64,000 nucleotides of DNA from Elusimicrobiota bacterium. GTDB lineage: Bacteria; Elusimicrobiota; Elusimicrobia; FEN-1173; JAKLIF01. The DNA is taken from NCBI GenBank assembly GCA_022709755.1, contig JAKLIF010000010.1, positions 32,113-96,112 on the forward strand. The letters run 5' to 3'. Below, in pieces: positions 28,143-36,601 of this stretch; the first letter of the stretch is position 1, and every line of letters begins with the position of its first letter. Under the pieces are notes generated by a model. That model did no database searches, was not told where the DNA came from, and saw nothing but the letters and a program-made list of their open reading frames with translations. A program made the position numbers and the translations under genes.

Positions 28143-28767
28143 AACGGTTCAAAACTTTCTTCGTCAATGCTCCCTCCCTCAGGAGGGTCCACGGATAGTG
28201 AGAAACATCCAGCACGCTCGATTCGCACCCGATGGCACAGGGACCATCGTCGAGGACGGCATCCACTTTTCCATCGAATTCCCGCCGGAGAGAAGGGACG
28301 TCGATGTGCGCAACGCGGCCGGACATATTGGCACTCGTGCACGCCAAGGGGACTCCGATCCTCCGGATCAAATCCGTCACGACCGAATGCTTGGGAATCC
28401 GGACGGCGATGGTCTCTTTCCCACCCGTGATCCATTGTCCCATCGCCGACGCGCGAAAGACCACGGTGAGCGGCCCCGGCCAATATTTCTTCAGGAGCGG
28501 CGACAATCGGACCGGGATATCGTGAACCAAACAACGGATCTGATCCGGATGTTGCACCAAAAATGGGATCGGCTTGCGATGATGTCGATCTTTGAGCCGA
28601 TAGATACGTTCGATCGCCTCCCGACGGAAAGCGTGGGCGGCAATCCCGTAGACCGTATCGGTCGGGACGACCACGAGACCTCCTTCCGAGAGGATCCGGG
28701 CACTCTCCTGCACGGCCCCTCGGCGGTTGGAAACCGTCTTCAGGACGTAATGGCGCGTGACCGACAT
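28135..28767 (-). CDS. tsaC: Threonylcarbamoyl-AMP synthase (TsaC/YwlC)
   Basis: A 210-residue YrdC-fold enzyme making threonylcarbamoyl-AMP for t6A37 in tRNA. Signatures are GGLVVVPTDTVYGIAA, KDRHHRKPIPFLV and VPLACTSANMSG. No Sua5 C-terminal domain, so the short TsaC form. The start MSVTRHYVLK at 28767 sits 10 nt after argJ. The end overlaps ywlE by 8 nt. Confidence 0.94.
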   Translation of the reverse strand: MSVTRHYVLKTVSNRRGAVQESARILSEGGLVVVPTDTVYGIAAHAFRREAIERIYRLKDRHHRKPIPFLVQHPDQIRCLVHDIPVRLSPLLKKYWPGPLTVVFRASAMGQWITGGKETIAVRIPKHSVVTDLIRRIGVPLACTSANMSGRVAHIDVPSLRREFDGKVDAVLDDGPCAIGCESSVLDVSHYPWTLLREGALTKKVLNRYA

Positions 28768-28777
28768 CGCGCGTCGA

Positions 28778-29992
28778 TCACGTGTGGTAATCGGCATTGA
28801 TATCGATGTAATCGCGCGAGAAATCGCAGGTTGCGTATTCCACGACACGGGATCCCTGATGGAGATGGACAGTCACGACCACGTGGGGGCGCGACAAGAT
28901 CCCATGGGCCCTCTTCTCCGAAAAAGCGGCTTTCTGCCCCGAACGACAGACCTTTAAGTTTCCGAACGAGATATCCACTTTCGACGGCCGGAACGGGACG
29001 CCGGAACGGCCCAACGCCGCCATGATCCGCCCCCAGTTCGGGTCCGAACCGTGCATCGCCGTCTTGAAGAGCGGCGACGTGGAAATCACAGCCCCGATCC
29101 GACGCGCCTGGTCCTCGGTGCGCGCCCCCCGGACGCGCACGATGACGGTCCGGGTGGCCCCTTCTCCATCAGCCGCGATCTGACGCGACAGAGAGAGACA
29201 GACCTGATCCAACGCTTCCTGAAACCTTCGGGCCAGAAGCGGGCCCGGAACCTTATCGAATCCATCAGCCGCTCCATTGGCCAATAAAAAGATGCTGTCG
29301 TTGGTGGAGGTGTCCCCATCGACCGAAACGCGGTTGAAAGAGGATCGAACCGCCTGCCGGAGCGCGGCGCGGATCGCCGGCGCCGGGAGCAAGATATCCG
29401 TCAGGATCACAGAAAGCATCGTCGCCATATTGGGGTGGATCATGCCAGCCCCCTTGGCGCACCCCCAGAGCCGGCCCACGCTCCTTCCGATCTTCACCGT
29501 CGCGCAAGAGGTCTTCGGGCGTGTGTCCGTTGTCATGATGGCCCGAACAGCATCGGCTGGAGACGGCGTCGCCCCGCGGTCCACCTTCCGGATCAATTCA
29601 TCCAATCCGCGTTTCAACGGGGGACGCGGAAGATATTCGCCGATGATCCCCGTGGAAGACACCAAAACGGACTTCAACGGCAGACCCAACCGAGACGACG
29701 CATAACGGACCGTCCATCGGGCATCCGACAATCCACGCCTCCCCGTGCAGGCATTGGCGCATCCGGAATTGATCACGACGGCCCGGGCTCTGCCGGAACG
29801 GACGTGCTCGGAACTAACCAGGACCGGAGCCGCCTTAACCTGATTGGTCGTGAAGAGTCCAGCGGCGGTCGCCGGTTTATCGGAATAGAACAAGGCCAGG
29901 TCTTTCTTGCCGCGGATTGATGAGATACCGCAGGAAACCCCGTAGGCCCGAAATCCGGCGGGCAGGTGTGATGGGAGGATATCGTCAGCCAC
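28778..29992 (-). CDS. argJ: Bifunctional glutamate N-acetyltransferase ArgJ
   Basis: A 404-residue enzyme that recycles acetyl groups in arginine synthesis. It self-cleaves before the Thr in KGAGMIHPNMATML, which is intact. FTTNQVKAAPV and DGDTSTNDS are family motifs. The preferred start is GTG at 29992 (then ADDILPSHLPAGFRAYGVSCGI), 13 nt after the zinc-ribbon stop. An ATG at 30097 would add 35 untypical residues and overlap that gene by 92 nt. It pairs with argC upstream. Other arg genes are outside. Confidence 0.9.
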   Translation of the reverse strand: MADDILPSHLPAGFRAYGVSCGISSIRGKKDLALFYSDKPATAAGLFTTNQVKAAPVLVSSEHVRSGRARAVVINSGCANACTGRRGLSDARWTVRYASSRLGLPLKSVLVSSTGIIGEYLPRPPLKRGLDELIRKVDRGATPSPADAVRAIMTTDTRPKTSCATVKIGRSVGRLWGCAKGAGMIHPNMATMLSVILTDILLPAPAIRAALRQAVRSSFNRVSVDGDTSTNDSIFLLANGAADGFDKVPGPLLARRFQEALDQVCLSLSRQIAADGEGATRTVIVRVRGARTEDQARRIGAVISTSPLFKTAMHGSDPNWGRIMAALGRSGVPFRPSKVDISFGNLKVCRSGQKAAFSEKRAHGILSRPHVVVTVHLHQGSRVVEYATCDFSRDYIDINADYHT

Positions 29993-30005
29993 TGACAGGA
30001 ACGTC

Positions 30006-30233
30006 TCAGCGCTGCTTTCGGCGAAACGAAAAACGCCTTCTTTGTTGATGACGGCAGTTGGGACAACGCTTCGGGGCCTGGAAACCTTTGGATTCATAAA
30101 AACGTTGTTCCCCTTCTTCGAAAACGAACTCTTTCTCGCATTGGACGCAAACCATTACCTTGTCTCCCGGTGATCGTTTCCCTGCGGAGGGAGAAGAAAC
30201 AAACAATTTCTTGAAAAAGTCGAGCAATCCCAT
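30006..30233 (-). CDS. Small zinc-ribbon protein
   Basis: A 75-residue protein. A short amphipathic N-terminus (MGLLDFFKKLF) precedes a zinc ribbon with CVQC and CPNC pairs and the EFVFEEGEQRFYESKGF linker typical of the 'probable zinc-ribbon' family (PF13451 type). The C-terminus is very basic (RRRFSFRRKQR). Function unknown, possibly nucleic-acid binding. It sits between argC and argJ, and its last codons overlap the longest possible argJ frame. Confidence 0.8.
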   Translation of the reverse strand: MGLLDFFKKLFVSSPSAGKRSPGDKVMVCVQCEKEFVFEEGEQRFYESKGFQAPKRCPNCRHQQRRRFSFRRKQR

Positions 30234-30269
30234 GACATCCTCCTGATTCGTATAGTAGAACCAACCATT

Positions 30270-31298
30270 TCAGACCAACCCTTCCGTTTCCCGAAACCCG
30301 CACATCAGGTTCATATTCTGAACCGCCTGACCGGACGCCCCCTTCAGCAGGTTATCGAGGGCGGCCAACACGATCACGTGTCCGGTCCGGGCCTCCACCC
30401 GCACCGCGACGTCACAGTAATTCGTGTGTGCCACGTTCTTTGTCTGAGGCAACGTCCCCTCCGACAATACCCGGATGAACGGCTCTCCGGAATAATGCCG
30501 GTGATAGACGGCCTCCAACTGTTCCACAGACATCTTCTTTCTCAGCTTGGCGTAGACCACCGCCAGGATCCCTCTCGTCATCGGCACCAGATGAGGAACA
30601 AAGGTGATGAGAGATTTCGACCCGGAGATATCCGACAAGATCTGCTCGATCTCGGGGATATGCCGATGATGGGCCACATTGTACGCCTGGAAGTTCTCTG
30701 CCGCTTCCGGAAAATGGTAGGTGAGCGCCGTCTTTTTCCCCGCGCCGGAAACGCCGGACTTGGCATCCACGATCAGGGAATCCCTCTCAACGAGCTGGTT
30801 CTTCAGCAGGGGGGCCGCCGCCAGAATCGACGTCGTGGCGTAACATCCCGGATTGGCGATCAGGTCGGCCTTCTTGACGGCCTCCCGATAATACTCCGGC
30901 AACCCGTAGACAGCCCGCGCCAAAAACGTCTCCGCCTGGTGCTTCACGTTATACCACTTCTCGTAGACACGGCCATCCCGGATCCGATAATCGGCGGAAA
31001 GATCGATCACTTTCTTCCCCTTCCGAAGGAACTCCGCGACCGGCTTGATTCCCACTCCGTGCGGAAGCGCAAAGAAGGCGATGTCCGTGTCTTCGGCGAG
31101 AGACGCGACGTCCATCGGTTCAAACACCAGGTCGTATTGCCCCCGCAAGGATGGGTGTATCTCCTCGAGCCGCTTGCCGGGCGAAGACTCCGACGTGACG
31201 TGACGCACGTGGACGTGCGGATGCCGCCGGAATATCTTCAGCAATTCTCCTCCGGTGTATCCCGTCGCTCCGATGACAGACACGTTGATTTTTTTCAT
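30270..31298 (-). CDS. argC: N-acetyl-gamma-glutamyl-phosphate reductase
   Basis: A 342-residue NADPH enzyme of arginine synthesis. The nucleotide-binding GATGYTGGELL is at the N-terminus, and the catalytic cysteine is C152 in ANPGCYATT. The conserved VKSGVSGAGK-like segment (DAKSGVSGAGKK) is present. AGGA precedes the ATG. It starts 7 nt after the HD-GYP gene, so it is probably in the same transcript. Confidence 0.96.
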   Translation of the reverse strand: MKKINVSVIGATGYTGGELLKIFRRHPHVHVRHVTSESSPGKRLEEIHPSLRGQYDLVFEPMDVASLAEDTDIAFFALPHGVGIKPVAEFLRKGKKVIDLSADYRIRDGRVYEKWYNVKHQAETFLARAVYGLPEYYREAVKKADLIANPGCYATTSILAAAPLLKNQLVERDSLIVDAKSGVSGAGKKTALTYHFPEAAENFQAYNVAHHRHIPEIEQILSDISGSKSLITFVPHLVPMTRGILAVVYAKLRKKMSVEQLEAVYHRHYSGEPFIRVLSEGTLPQTKNVAHTNYCDVAVRVEARTGHVIVLAALDNLLKGASGQAVQNMNLMCGFRETEGLV

Positions 31299-31305
31299 GG
31301 AATTC

Positions 31306-32553
31306 CTAGACCGTCGCCGCCGCAGGTTTGTCTTCCCGTTCCAAAAATTTCAAAAAGGCCTCCACCACCTTGGGGTCGAATTGGGAACCGGCCCCTCTCT
31401 TGAGTTCCGCCACCGCCTCGGTCCGGTTCAGGGCTTTGCGATAGGGCCGATCCGACGTCATGGCATCCCACGCGTCGATGATGGAAACGATCCGCGAACC
31501 CAGCGGGATCTCTTCTCCGCGCAATCCCTCCGGATACCCCTGCCCATTATACCACTCCTGATGATAGAGCACCAAAGACGCGACGGGAGCCAGGAAAGCG
31601 ACCGGGGCCAAAATCTTCGAACCGATCTCGGGATGGCGTTTCATGGCGGAATATTCCTCCGATGTCAGCTTTCCCTCTTTCTTCAGAATGGCGTCCTCCA
31701 CGCCGATTTTGCCGATATCGTGCATGAGCGCGGCATATTCCACGTAGGTAATGATCTGTTCCGGCAGATGCAGTTCCGTCGCCACGCCGCGGGCATAACG
31801 ACGAGCCCGGTCCGCATGAGCGTGGGTGCCCGAATCTTTCGCCGCCAACGCACCCGCCAACGTCTGGACCATCTCCATATAAAACGCCTGCAGACTTTCA
31901 CGGAGATCGAAATTCTCCAATGTGATGGCGGACTGGTCCGCTAAAATCTGAAGAAGCTGGATGTCCCGTTCCTCAAGGAATTGGCTGGAGGTGCCATGCA
32001 CATTCAAAACGCCGACCGTCCGGTTCTTGACCCTCATGGGGACGGAACACATGGCTTTGGATTCCAGCACGGACTGGGCCGGGCGGAGGAAGCGCTTGTC
32101 GTCTTGGATGTCTTCGACGTAGATCGGTTTCCCCGTCGAGGCCACCCGCCCCGCCACGCCATCGCCCACGCTCAGATGCGTCGTTTCCATGACTTCCTTC
32201 GGGAGCCCCATCAGGGACACGATCTTCAGCCCCTGCGTATTCCGGTCGACCAACATCAACGATCCCATGTTGGATTTGACGAGCTTGCAAGCGTTATCGA
32301 GGATGGCATGACAGATCGCATCCCGGGCCGACGCCCCGATCCCCATCATCCCGATCTCATAAACGTCCAACAGCATGCCGGCCAAACTGTCCAACTTGGC
32401 CACGTGTTCCTGCAGATAGCCCTGGGTTTCCTCCAACCGCGAGATATACCGTTTCTCCCGGCGCTGTTTTCGCCATGACAAGACCAGATAAAAGGCGATT
32501 ATTACGGCGAGAAGGGAGGCGGAAAGGATAATGGTGATGATACGGAAATCCAT
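31306..32553 (-). CDS. Membrane-anchored GAF / HD-GYP protein
   Basis: A 415-residue protein. One N-terminal membrane helix (about 3-26) is followed by a short coiled coil (30-60), a GAF sensor domain (about 65-212) and an HD-GYP domain with HDIGK at 278-282, HQEWYNGQGYP at 331-341 and DAWDAMTSDRPYR. HD-GYP domains hydrolyse cyclic di-GMP. Here the usual HHExxDGxGYP reads HQExxNGxGYP, with the second His and the Asp changed, so metal number or activity may differ. Start MDFRII at 32553, 7 nt after a strong -10. Confidence 0.88.
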   Translation of the reverse strand: MDFRIITIILSASLLAVIIAFYLVLSWRKQRREKRYISRLEETQGYLQEHVAKLDSLAGMLLDVYEIGMMGIGASARDAICHAILDNACKLVKSNMGSLMLVDRNTQGLKIVSLMGLPKEVMETTHLSVGDGVAGRVASTGKPIYVEDIQDDKRFLRPAQSVLESKAMCSVPMRVKNRTVGVLNVHGTSSQFLEERDIQLLQILADQSAITLENFDLRESLQAFYMEMVQTLAGALAAKDSGTHAHADRARRYARGVATELHLPEQIITYVEYAALMHDIGKIGVEDAILKKEGKLTSEEYSAMKRHPEIGSKILAPVAFLAPVASLVLYHQEWYNGQGYPEGLRGEEIPLGSRIVSIIDAWDAMTSDRPYRKALNRTEAVAELKRGAGSQFDPKVVEAFLKFLEREDKPAAATV

Positions 32554-32560
32554 AGACAAT

Positions 32561-32589
32561 TTTATACTACACGGGGGAGGGCACGTCAA
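32561..32589 (-). promoter_or_regulatory. Promoter TTGACG-N17-TATAAA of the HD-GYP/arg operon
   Basis: On the minus strand TTGACG (32589-32584) and TATAAA (32566-32561) are 17 nt apart. Only 7 nt separate the -10 from the ATG at 32553, so the mRNA should start at or next to the start codon. It heads a collinear run of 13 genes. Confidence 0.82.
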
Positions 32590-32668
32590 GAGTGAGAGAT
32601 ATGTTACTAGTTGTAGCTATGAGCGAAACGACGGAAGACGGGCGGGGAGAAACCGGCCCGACGGTTTG

Positions 32669-34531
32669 TCACATCGTTTTCCCCCTTAAACCATCGGGGA
32701 GGTGATCGCTCTTTTCTTTGAGCCGGCGATGGCGTTCCAGGTAGACCATGAGGATATTGATGTCCGCGGGCGTCACCCCCGATATGCGCGCGGCTTGCCC
32801 CAGTGAAACGGGCCGGATCTTCTTGAACTTTTGACGTGATTCGTTCAAGAAACCGGGGACCGCGTCATAATCGAAATCCGACGGGATCTGCCGGGACTCC
32901 ATCTTTCGGAAACGAATCGCCCCCATCAACTCCCGGTTGATGTAACCCCAATATTTGCGAGTCAAAGCCACCTGCTTCTCGACAAGAGACTCGGTCCAGG
33001 GCCCCTCATCCATCAAGGAAACATCCGACGATTCCGTCGATAAATCAGGAGAGAACGGCATGGCGATGTGTTCCACACTCTGGTTCCAATCGATCTCGGG
33101 ACATCGCCGGATGGCACGCGCGACTCGGCCGCGATAGCGGCTGAATTGTTCGTATACGGCCCCCGATAAGAGCCCGACCCGACGGCCATAATCCATCAGC
33201 CTCAGATCCGCATTATCCCAACGGAGTATCAGCCTGTATTCCGACCGAGACGTCAGGAGCCGGTAAGGTTCATCCACCCCTTTGGTCACCAGATCGTCGA
33301 TCATGACCCCGATGTATGCTTCGTCGCGACGGAGAATGAGCGGGGGCTCATTCCTCAACTTCAAAACAGCGTTGATCCCGGCCATCAAGCCCTGCCCCGC
33401 CGCCTCTTCATATCCCGTGGTGCCATTGATCTGGCCGGCCAAATATAACCCCCCGATCTCTTTGGTCTCGAGCGTCAGTTGAAGCTGTGTCGGAGGACAG
33501 TAATCATATTCCACCGCGTAACCATAGCGGAGGATCTTGGCCTCCGCCAACCCGGGGACGGAACGGACCAGGTCGTCCTGCACGTCGGCCGGCAAACTCG
33601 TGTGAAATCCGTTCACATAGACCTCGTCCGTGTCATATCCCTCCGGCTCCAGAAATATCTGGTGGTGCGCGTGGTGTGGAAACTTCACCACCTTGTCCTC
33701 AATGGATGGACAGTAGCGGGGCCCGATGGATTGGATCACCCCGGCATAAAGAGGGGATCTGTTCAGGTTCTTCCGGATGATCTCATGGGACGCCTCCGTA
33801 GTTCGACTCATCCAACAGGGCAACTGTCTCTGCGTGATCAGGGAGGTAAAATGAGACATCGGGATGGGGGGGTCATCCCCCGGCGCAATCTGGCATCTTG
33901 AATAATCAATGCTCGTCCCGGCCAGCCGCATCGGGGTTCCCGTTTTCAACCGCCCGACCTGTATCCCCAGCTCCCGCAGACTGTCCGATAAGCCGATGGA
34001 AGGGTGTTCCCCCATCCGCCCGCCGTCGAAACTCTCCAAACCTCGATACAATTTTCCATTCATAAATGTTCCTGTGGCCAAAATAACCACATCCGTATCG
34101 ATGTTTCCATTATTTGTGGTCATTATGGCCACAATCTTATTGCCGTCGACGACAAGCCGTTTTACCTCGTCTTCCATTACCGTCAGATTCTGTTGTCGAG
34201 TCACGGTATCCGTCATGATCTGCCGGTAAAGGAAGCGGTCACACTGGACCCGTGGAGACCAGACGGCTGGTCCCTTCCCCCGGTTTAACATCTTGAACTG
34301 GAGCCCCGACCGGTCTGTCGTCCGGGCCATTTCACCCCCCAATGCATCGATCTCACGCACCACCTGCCCCTTCGCAACTCCCCCCACGGCAGGATTGCAC
34401 GACATCTGTCCTATTTTCGTGCGGTCCATCGTCACCAAGAGGGTGGCAAAGCCGAGCCGTGCGCCGGCCAAAGCCGCTTCAATGGCGGCATGGCCTCCAC
34501 CGACTACGATGATCTTGAACCGTTTGGACAT
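32669..34531 (-). CDS. mnmG: tRNA uridine-5-carboxymethylaminomethyl synthesis enzyme MnmG
   Basis: A 620-residue FAD protein that with MnmE modifies the wobble uridine of several tRNAs. The N-terminal VVGGGHAAIEAALAGARLG dinucleotide fold, MSCNPAVGGVAKGQVVREIDALGG, GTFMNG and a C-terminal helical domain are all present. Length is typical. mnmE is not in the window. The bases before the ATG are A-rich and show no Shine-Dalgarno. Confidence 0.97.
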   Translation of the reverse strand: MSKRFKIIVVGGGHAAIEAALAGARLGFATLLVTMDRTKIGQMSCNPAVGGVAKGQVVREIDALGGEMARTTDRSGLQFKMLNRGKGPAVWSPRVQCDRFLYRQIMTDTVTRQQNLTVMEDEVKRLVVDGNKIVAIMTTNNGNIDTDVVILATGTFMNGKLYRGLESFDGGRMGEHPSIGLSDSLRELGIQVGRLKTGTPMRLAGTSIDYSRCQIAPGDDPPIPMSHFTSLITQRQLPCWMSRTTEASHEIIRKNLNRSPLYAGVIQSIGPRYCPSIEDKVVKFPHHAHHQIFLEPEGYDTDEVYVNGFHTSLPADVQDDLVRSVPGLAEAKILRYGYAVEYDYCPPTQLQLTLETKEIGGLYLAGQINGTTGYEEAAGQGLMAGINAVLKLRNEPPLILRRDEAYIGVMIDDLVTKGVDEPYRLLTSRSEYRLILRWDNADLRLMDYGRRVGLLSGAVYEQFSRYRGRVARAIRRCPEIDWNQSVEHIAMPFSPDLSTESSDVSLMDEGPWTESLVEKQVALTRKYWGYINRELMGAIRFRKMESRQIPSDFDYDAVPGFLNESRQKFKKIRPVSLGQAARISGVTPADINILMVYLERHRRLKEKSDHLPDGLRGKTM

Positions 34532-34567
34532 GATTTTGGTTTGATTTTTAGATGTGATTTAACCATG

Positions 34568-34597
34568 ATTTTAACACTTTGACCTCTTTTTTGACAA
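34568..34597 (-). promoter_or_regulatory. mnmG promoter TTGTCA-N18-TAAAAT
   Basis: Minus-strand TTGTCA (34597-34592) and TAAAAT (34573-34568), 18 nt apart, predict a leader of about 30 nt. Its -35 occupies the same bases as the -35 of the divergent DUF1805 promoter. Confidence 0.6.
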
Positions 34598-34619
34598 GGA
34601 GGGCTGAAGAATATAGAAT
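34591..34619 (+). promoter_or_regulatory. DUF1805 gene promoter TTGACA-N17-TAGAAT
   Basis: A perfect -35 TTGACA (34591-34596) and -10 TAGAAT (34614-34619) with 17 nt between. Only 6 nt separate the -10 from the ATG at 34626, so a leaderless transcript is predicted. Confidence 0.8.
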
Positions 34620-34625
34620 CATCCC

Positions 34626-34907
34626 ATGAAGAAACATATTTCCTCAGGAAAAGACATCCGCCATAAGATCGATCTCCCGGGGGCGCCTCTCCTTCTGATC
34701 CAAGCGGAAAAGGGATATGTCATGTGCGGGTATCTGGACATCCGGACCGCTGAAAAACTGGGCCAAGCTGCCGCGATCGTCAGGGGTGTCAAGGATTTCA
34801 GTCAATTCCTCGACGCCCCGATCACGGAAGCCACTCCGGCAGCCCTGCGACTGGGAGTTCAGATCGGAATGACCGCCCGGGCGGCCCTGGAACGATTGAA
34901 TCCGTGA
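34626..34907 (+). CDS. DUF1805 family protein
   Basis: A 93-residue protein matching the YunC/DUF1805 pattern: GAPLLLIQAEKGYVMCGYLDI, then an Ala-rich helix (AEKLGQAAAIVRGVKDF) and a G(V/I)QIGM end. Function of the family is unknown. Conserved Cys in the MCGYL motif is present. First gene of a three-gene plus-strand unit. Its stop overlaps the GTG of the next gene. Confidence 0.85.
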   Translation: MKKHISSGKDIRHKIDLPGAPLLLIQAEKGYVMCGYLDIRTAEKLGQAAAIVRGVKDFSQFLDAPITEATPAALRLGVQIGMTARAALERLNP

Positions 34908-36601
34908 CGAATCAAGGGGACGGTCAACCTTGGATTCTAAACAACCTTTCCGACGAGATTAAAAATAAACTCCCCACCCTTTCAAGATGTTGGGAATTCA
35001 TCACCGTCTTTTTTCTCCTCTTCCTCTTCTTCCACCTGACCACCGATCCTCTGCTATTGCCGGCCAACGTGACCGAAATGCTCGATGAAAAAGCCGCTCT
35101 CGAACCGATGGGAAATCCGATTCGTTGGTTTCTCGGACTCTTGTTCCCAGACAGGGCCTACGATTATCATAGCCCCGTTCTCAGTGTGTTTTTGAAACCC
35201 ATTGTCTCTCTGGGCGGAAACTATTGGATACTTTTCCGATTATGGCCAATCCTGGGAGGGGTATTAATTCTCTCTATCACCTATCTGTTCGTATCTCACT
35301 TTTTTGATAAGACGGTGGCTCTATTAACATTGGCTCTTCTGGCGATTGATCCGGCTTATATCATGGGAACCAAAGTGGGGTCCTACGTCGTCTCCATGAT
35401 ACAGATTTTCTCTATGGGCTCCCTCCTCCTCCTAAACTCCTGGTGGTCGACGAAAAAACCTTTTTTCCTTAGTTTAGCCTTCTTGATTTTAGGACTCGGA
35501 ACATGCACACGCCTGTGGTTCCTGTGGTTCGATGTCGCCCTTTTCCTCGCAAGTCTCTTTTTTGTCCGTGAATTTAAACATCGCTTCGGCTTATCCGGAA
35601 TCCGCGACACGGTTCGAATATTCATCCGACCGGTAATATTCTTCTTCATGGGATCCCTGTTCTTATGGGGCCGAGAATTCAGGAACGGGTTTAATATCTT
35701 TTCTCTTTTATTAGGGGGACTACTATATCCATCGGCCCGGCCGAACAATATCGACTATTGGTCGGGGTTCCATGCGAACATCGCCACTCTCAATCAGATA
35801 TCGGAACGACTCATGGGGGACGCCATCCTTTCAGATCACATCGTCGGCAACCTGAGTTACGGGGTCCCATTTTTGTGGGTCGGTCTGACCATCGGCCTCC
35901 TGGCATTTATTCTTCGATCCCCCCTCCGGAAACAAAGCGTCTATCTCTCCTCCCTTTTTCTATTGATGCTCTTTCAGACACCTTTCACCATCTCGATCAA
36001 CCCGACGCATGTTCACCTTTTCTTTCTTTTCCCCTTCCCCCAGATCATCATCGCCTCATCGTTCATGATCCTCTGGAGACACCCCTGGTTCCACCCTTCA
36101 ATCAGAGGCACGGTGATGTTACTTTTAGTATGCTCCCTGGCTTCTCTTTCATACCAAGAGCTCAAGGTGCTCCGGGGATACCGCATGAACTTAAAAAACG
36201 GGGAGGTCGTTCTCAGCAACACCGATTCGGTCTATAACCTCGCGGATTGGCTCCTGGTCAACCGAAAAAGCACGGACCACTATTTCCACTCCAACACCAC
36301 CTATGAACCCACCCATTTTATCAAACCTCTGAGCGACATCCCCTTCATCACGGAGAACACGAATCCGACGAGACAAGAGCTCCGGGACCGCCTCGATGGT
36401 TTCATCTCGGAGCATCGATGCGTCCATGTCATCACCCCGGTCTGCGTCCTCGATTCACGCGATTACACCCGGGCGATTCTTCAATGGGCTGAAACCAACG
36501 ACCATCCGGTGAGAGTCGTCCGACGCTTCTTCGACCGGTATAACAATCCCACTTTTGAGATTTCACTGATCACGAAAGCAGCGACACCCGCCTCCTCATG
36601 A
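34904..36601 (+). CDS. Polytopic membrane protein, GT-C-like (PMT/ArnT type)
   Basis: A 565-residue protein. About ten membrane helices in residues 30-430 are followed by a soluble C-terminal domain (about 430-565). The first extracytoplasmic loop carries an acidic MLDEKAALE segment, and the helix pattern LTLALLAIDPAYIMG resembles the GT-C glycosyltransferases that use polyprenyl-phosphate sugars. No signature is decisive, so substrate and even enzyme class are unsure. The coding sequence is visibly AT-richer than its neighbours. GTG start overlaps the previous stop (GTGA). Confidence 0.7.
   Translation: MTNQGDGQPWILNNLSDEIKNKLPTLSRCWEFITVFFLLFLFFHLTTDPLLLPANVTEMLDEKAALEPMGNPIRWFLGLLFPDRAYDYHSPVLSVFLKPIVSLGGNYWILFRLWPILGGVLILSITYLFVSHFFDKTVALLTLALLAIDPAYIMGTKVGSYVVSMIQIFSMGSLLLLNSWWSTKKPFFLSLAFLILGLGTCTRLWFLWFDVALFLASLFFVREFKHRFGLSGIRDTVRIFIRPVIFFFMGSLFLWGREFRNGFNIFSLLLGGLLYPSARPNNIDYWSGFHANIATLNQISERLMGDAILSDHIVGNLSYGVPFLWVGLTIGLLAFILRSPLRKQSVYLSSLFLLMLFQTPFTISINPTHVHLFFLFPFPQIIIASSFMILWRHPWFHPSIRGTVMLLLVCSLASLSYQELKVLRGYRMNLKNGEVVLSNTDSVYNLADWLLVNRKSTDHYFHSNTTYEPTHFIKPLSDIPFITENTNPTRQELRDRLDGFISEHRCVHVITPVCVLDSRDYTRAILQWAETNDHPVRVVRRFFDRYNNPTFEISLITKAATPASS

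Noticed and set aside
30378..31403. Long plus-strand open frame opposite argC
   Set aside because: Same reason: antisense shadow of a well-conserved enzyme gene.
32572..32668. Terminator for mnmG in the mnmG-HD-GYP gap
   Set aside because: A short AAACCG/CGGTTT stem is present just after the stop, but no T run follows it.
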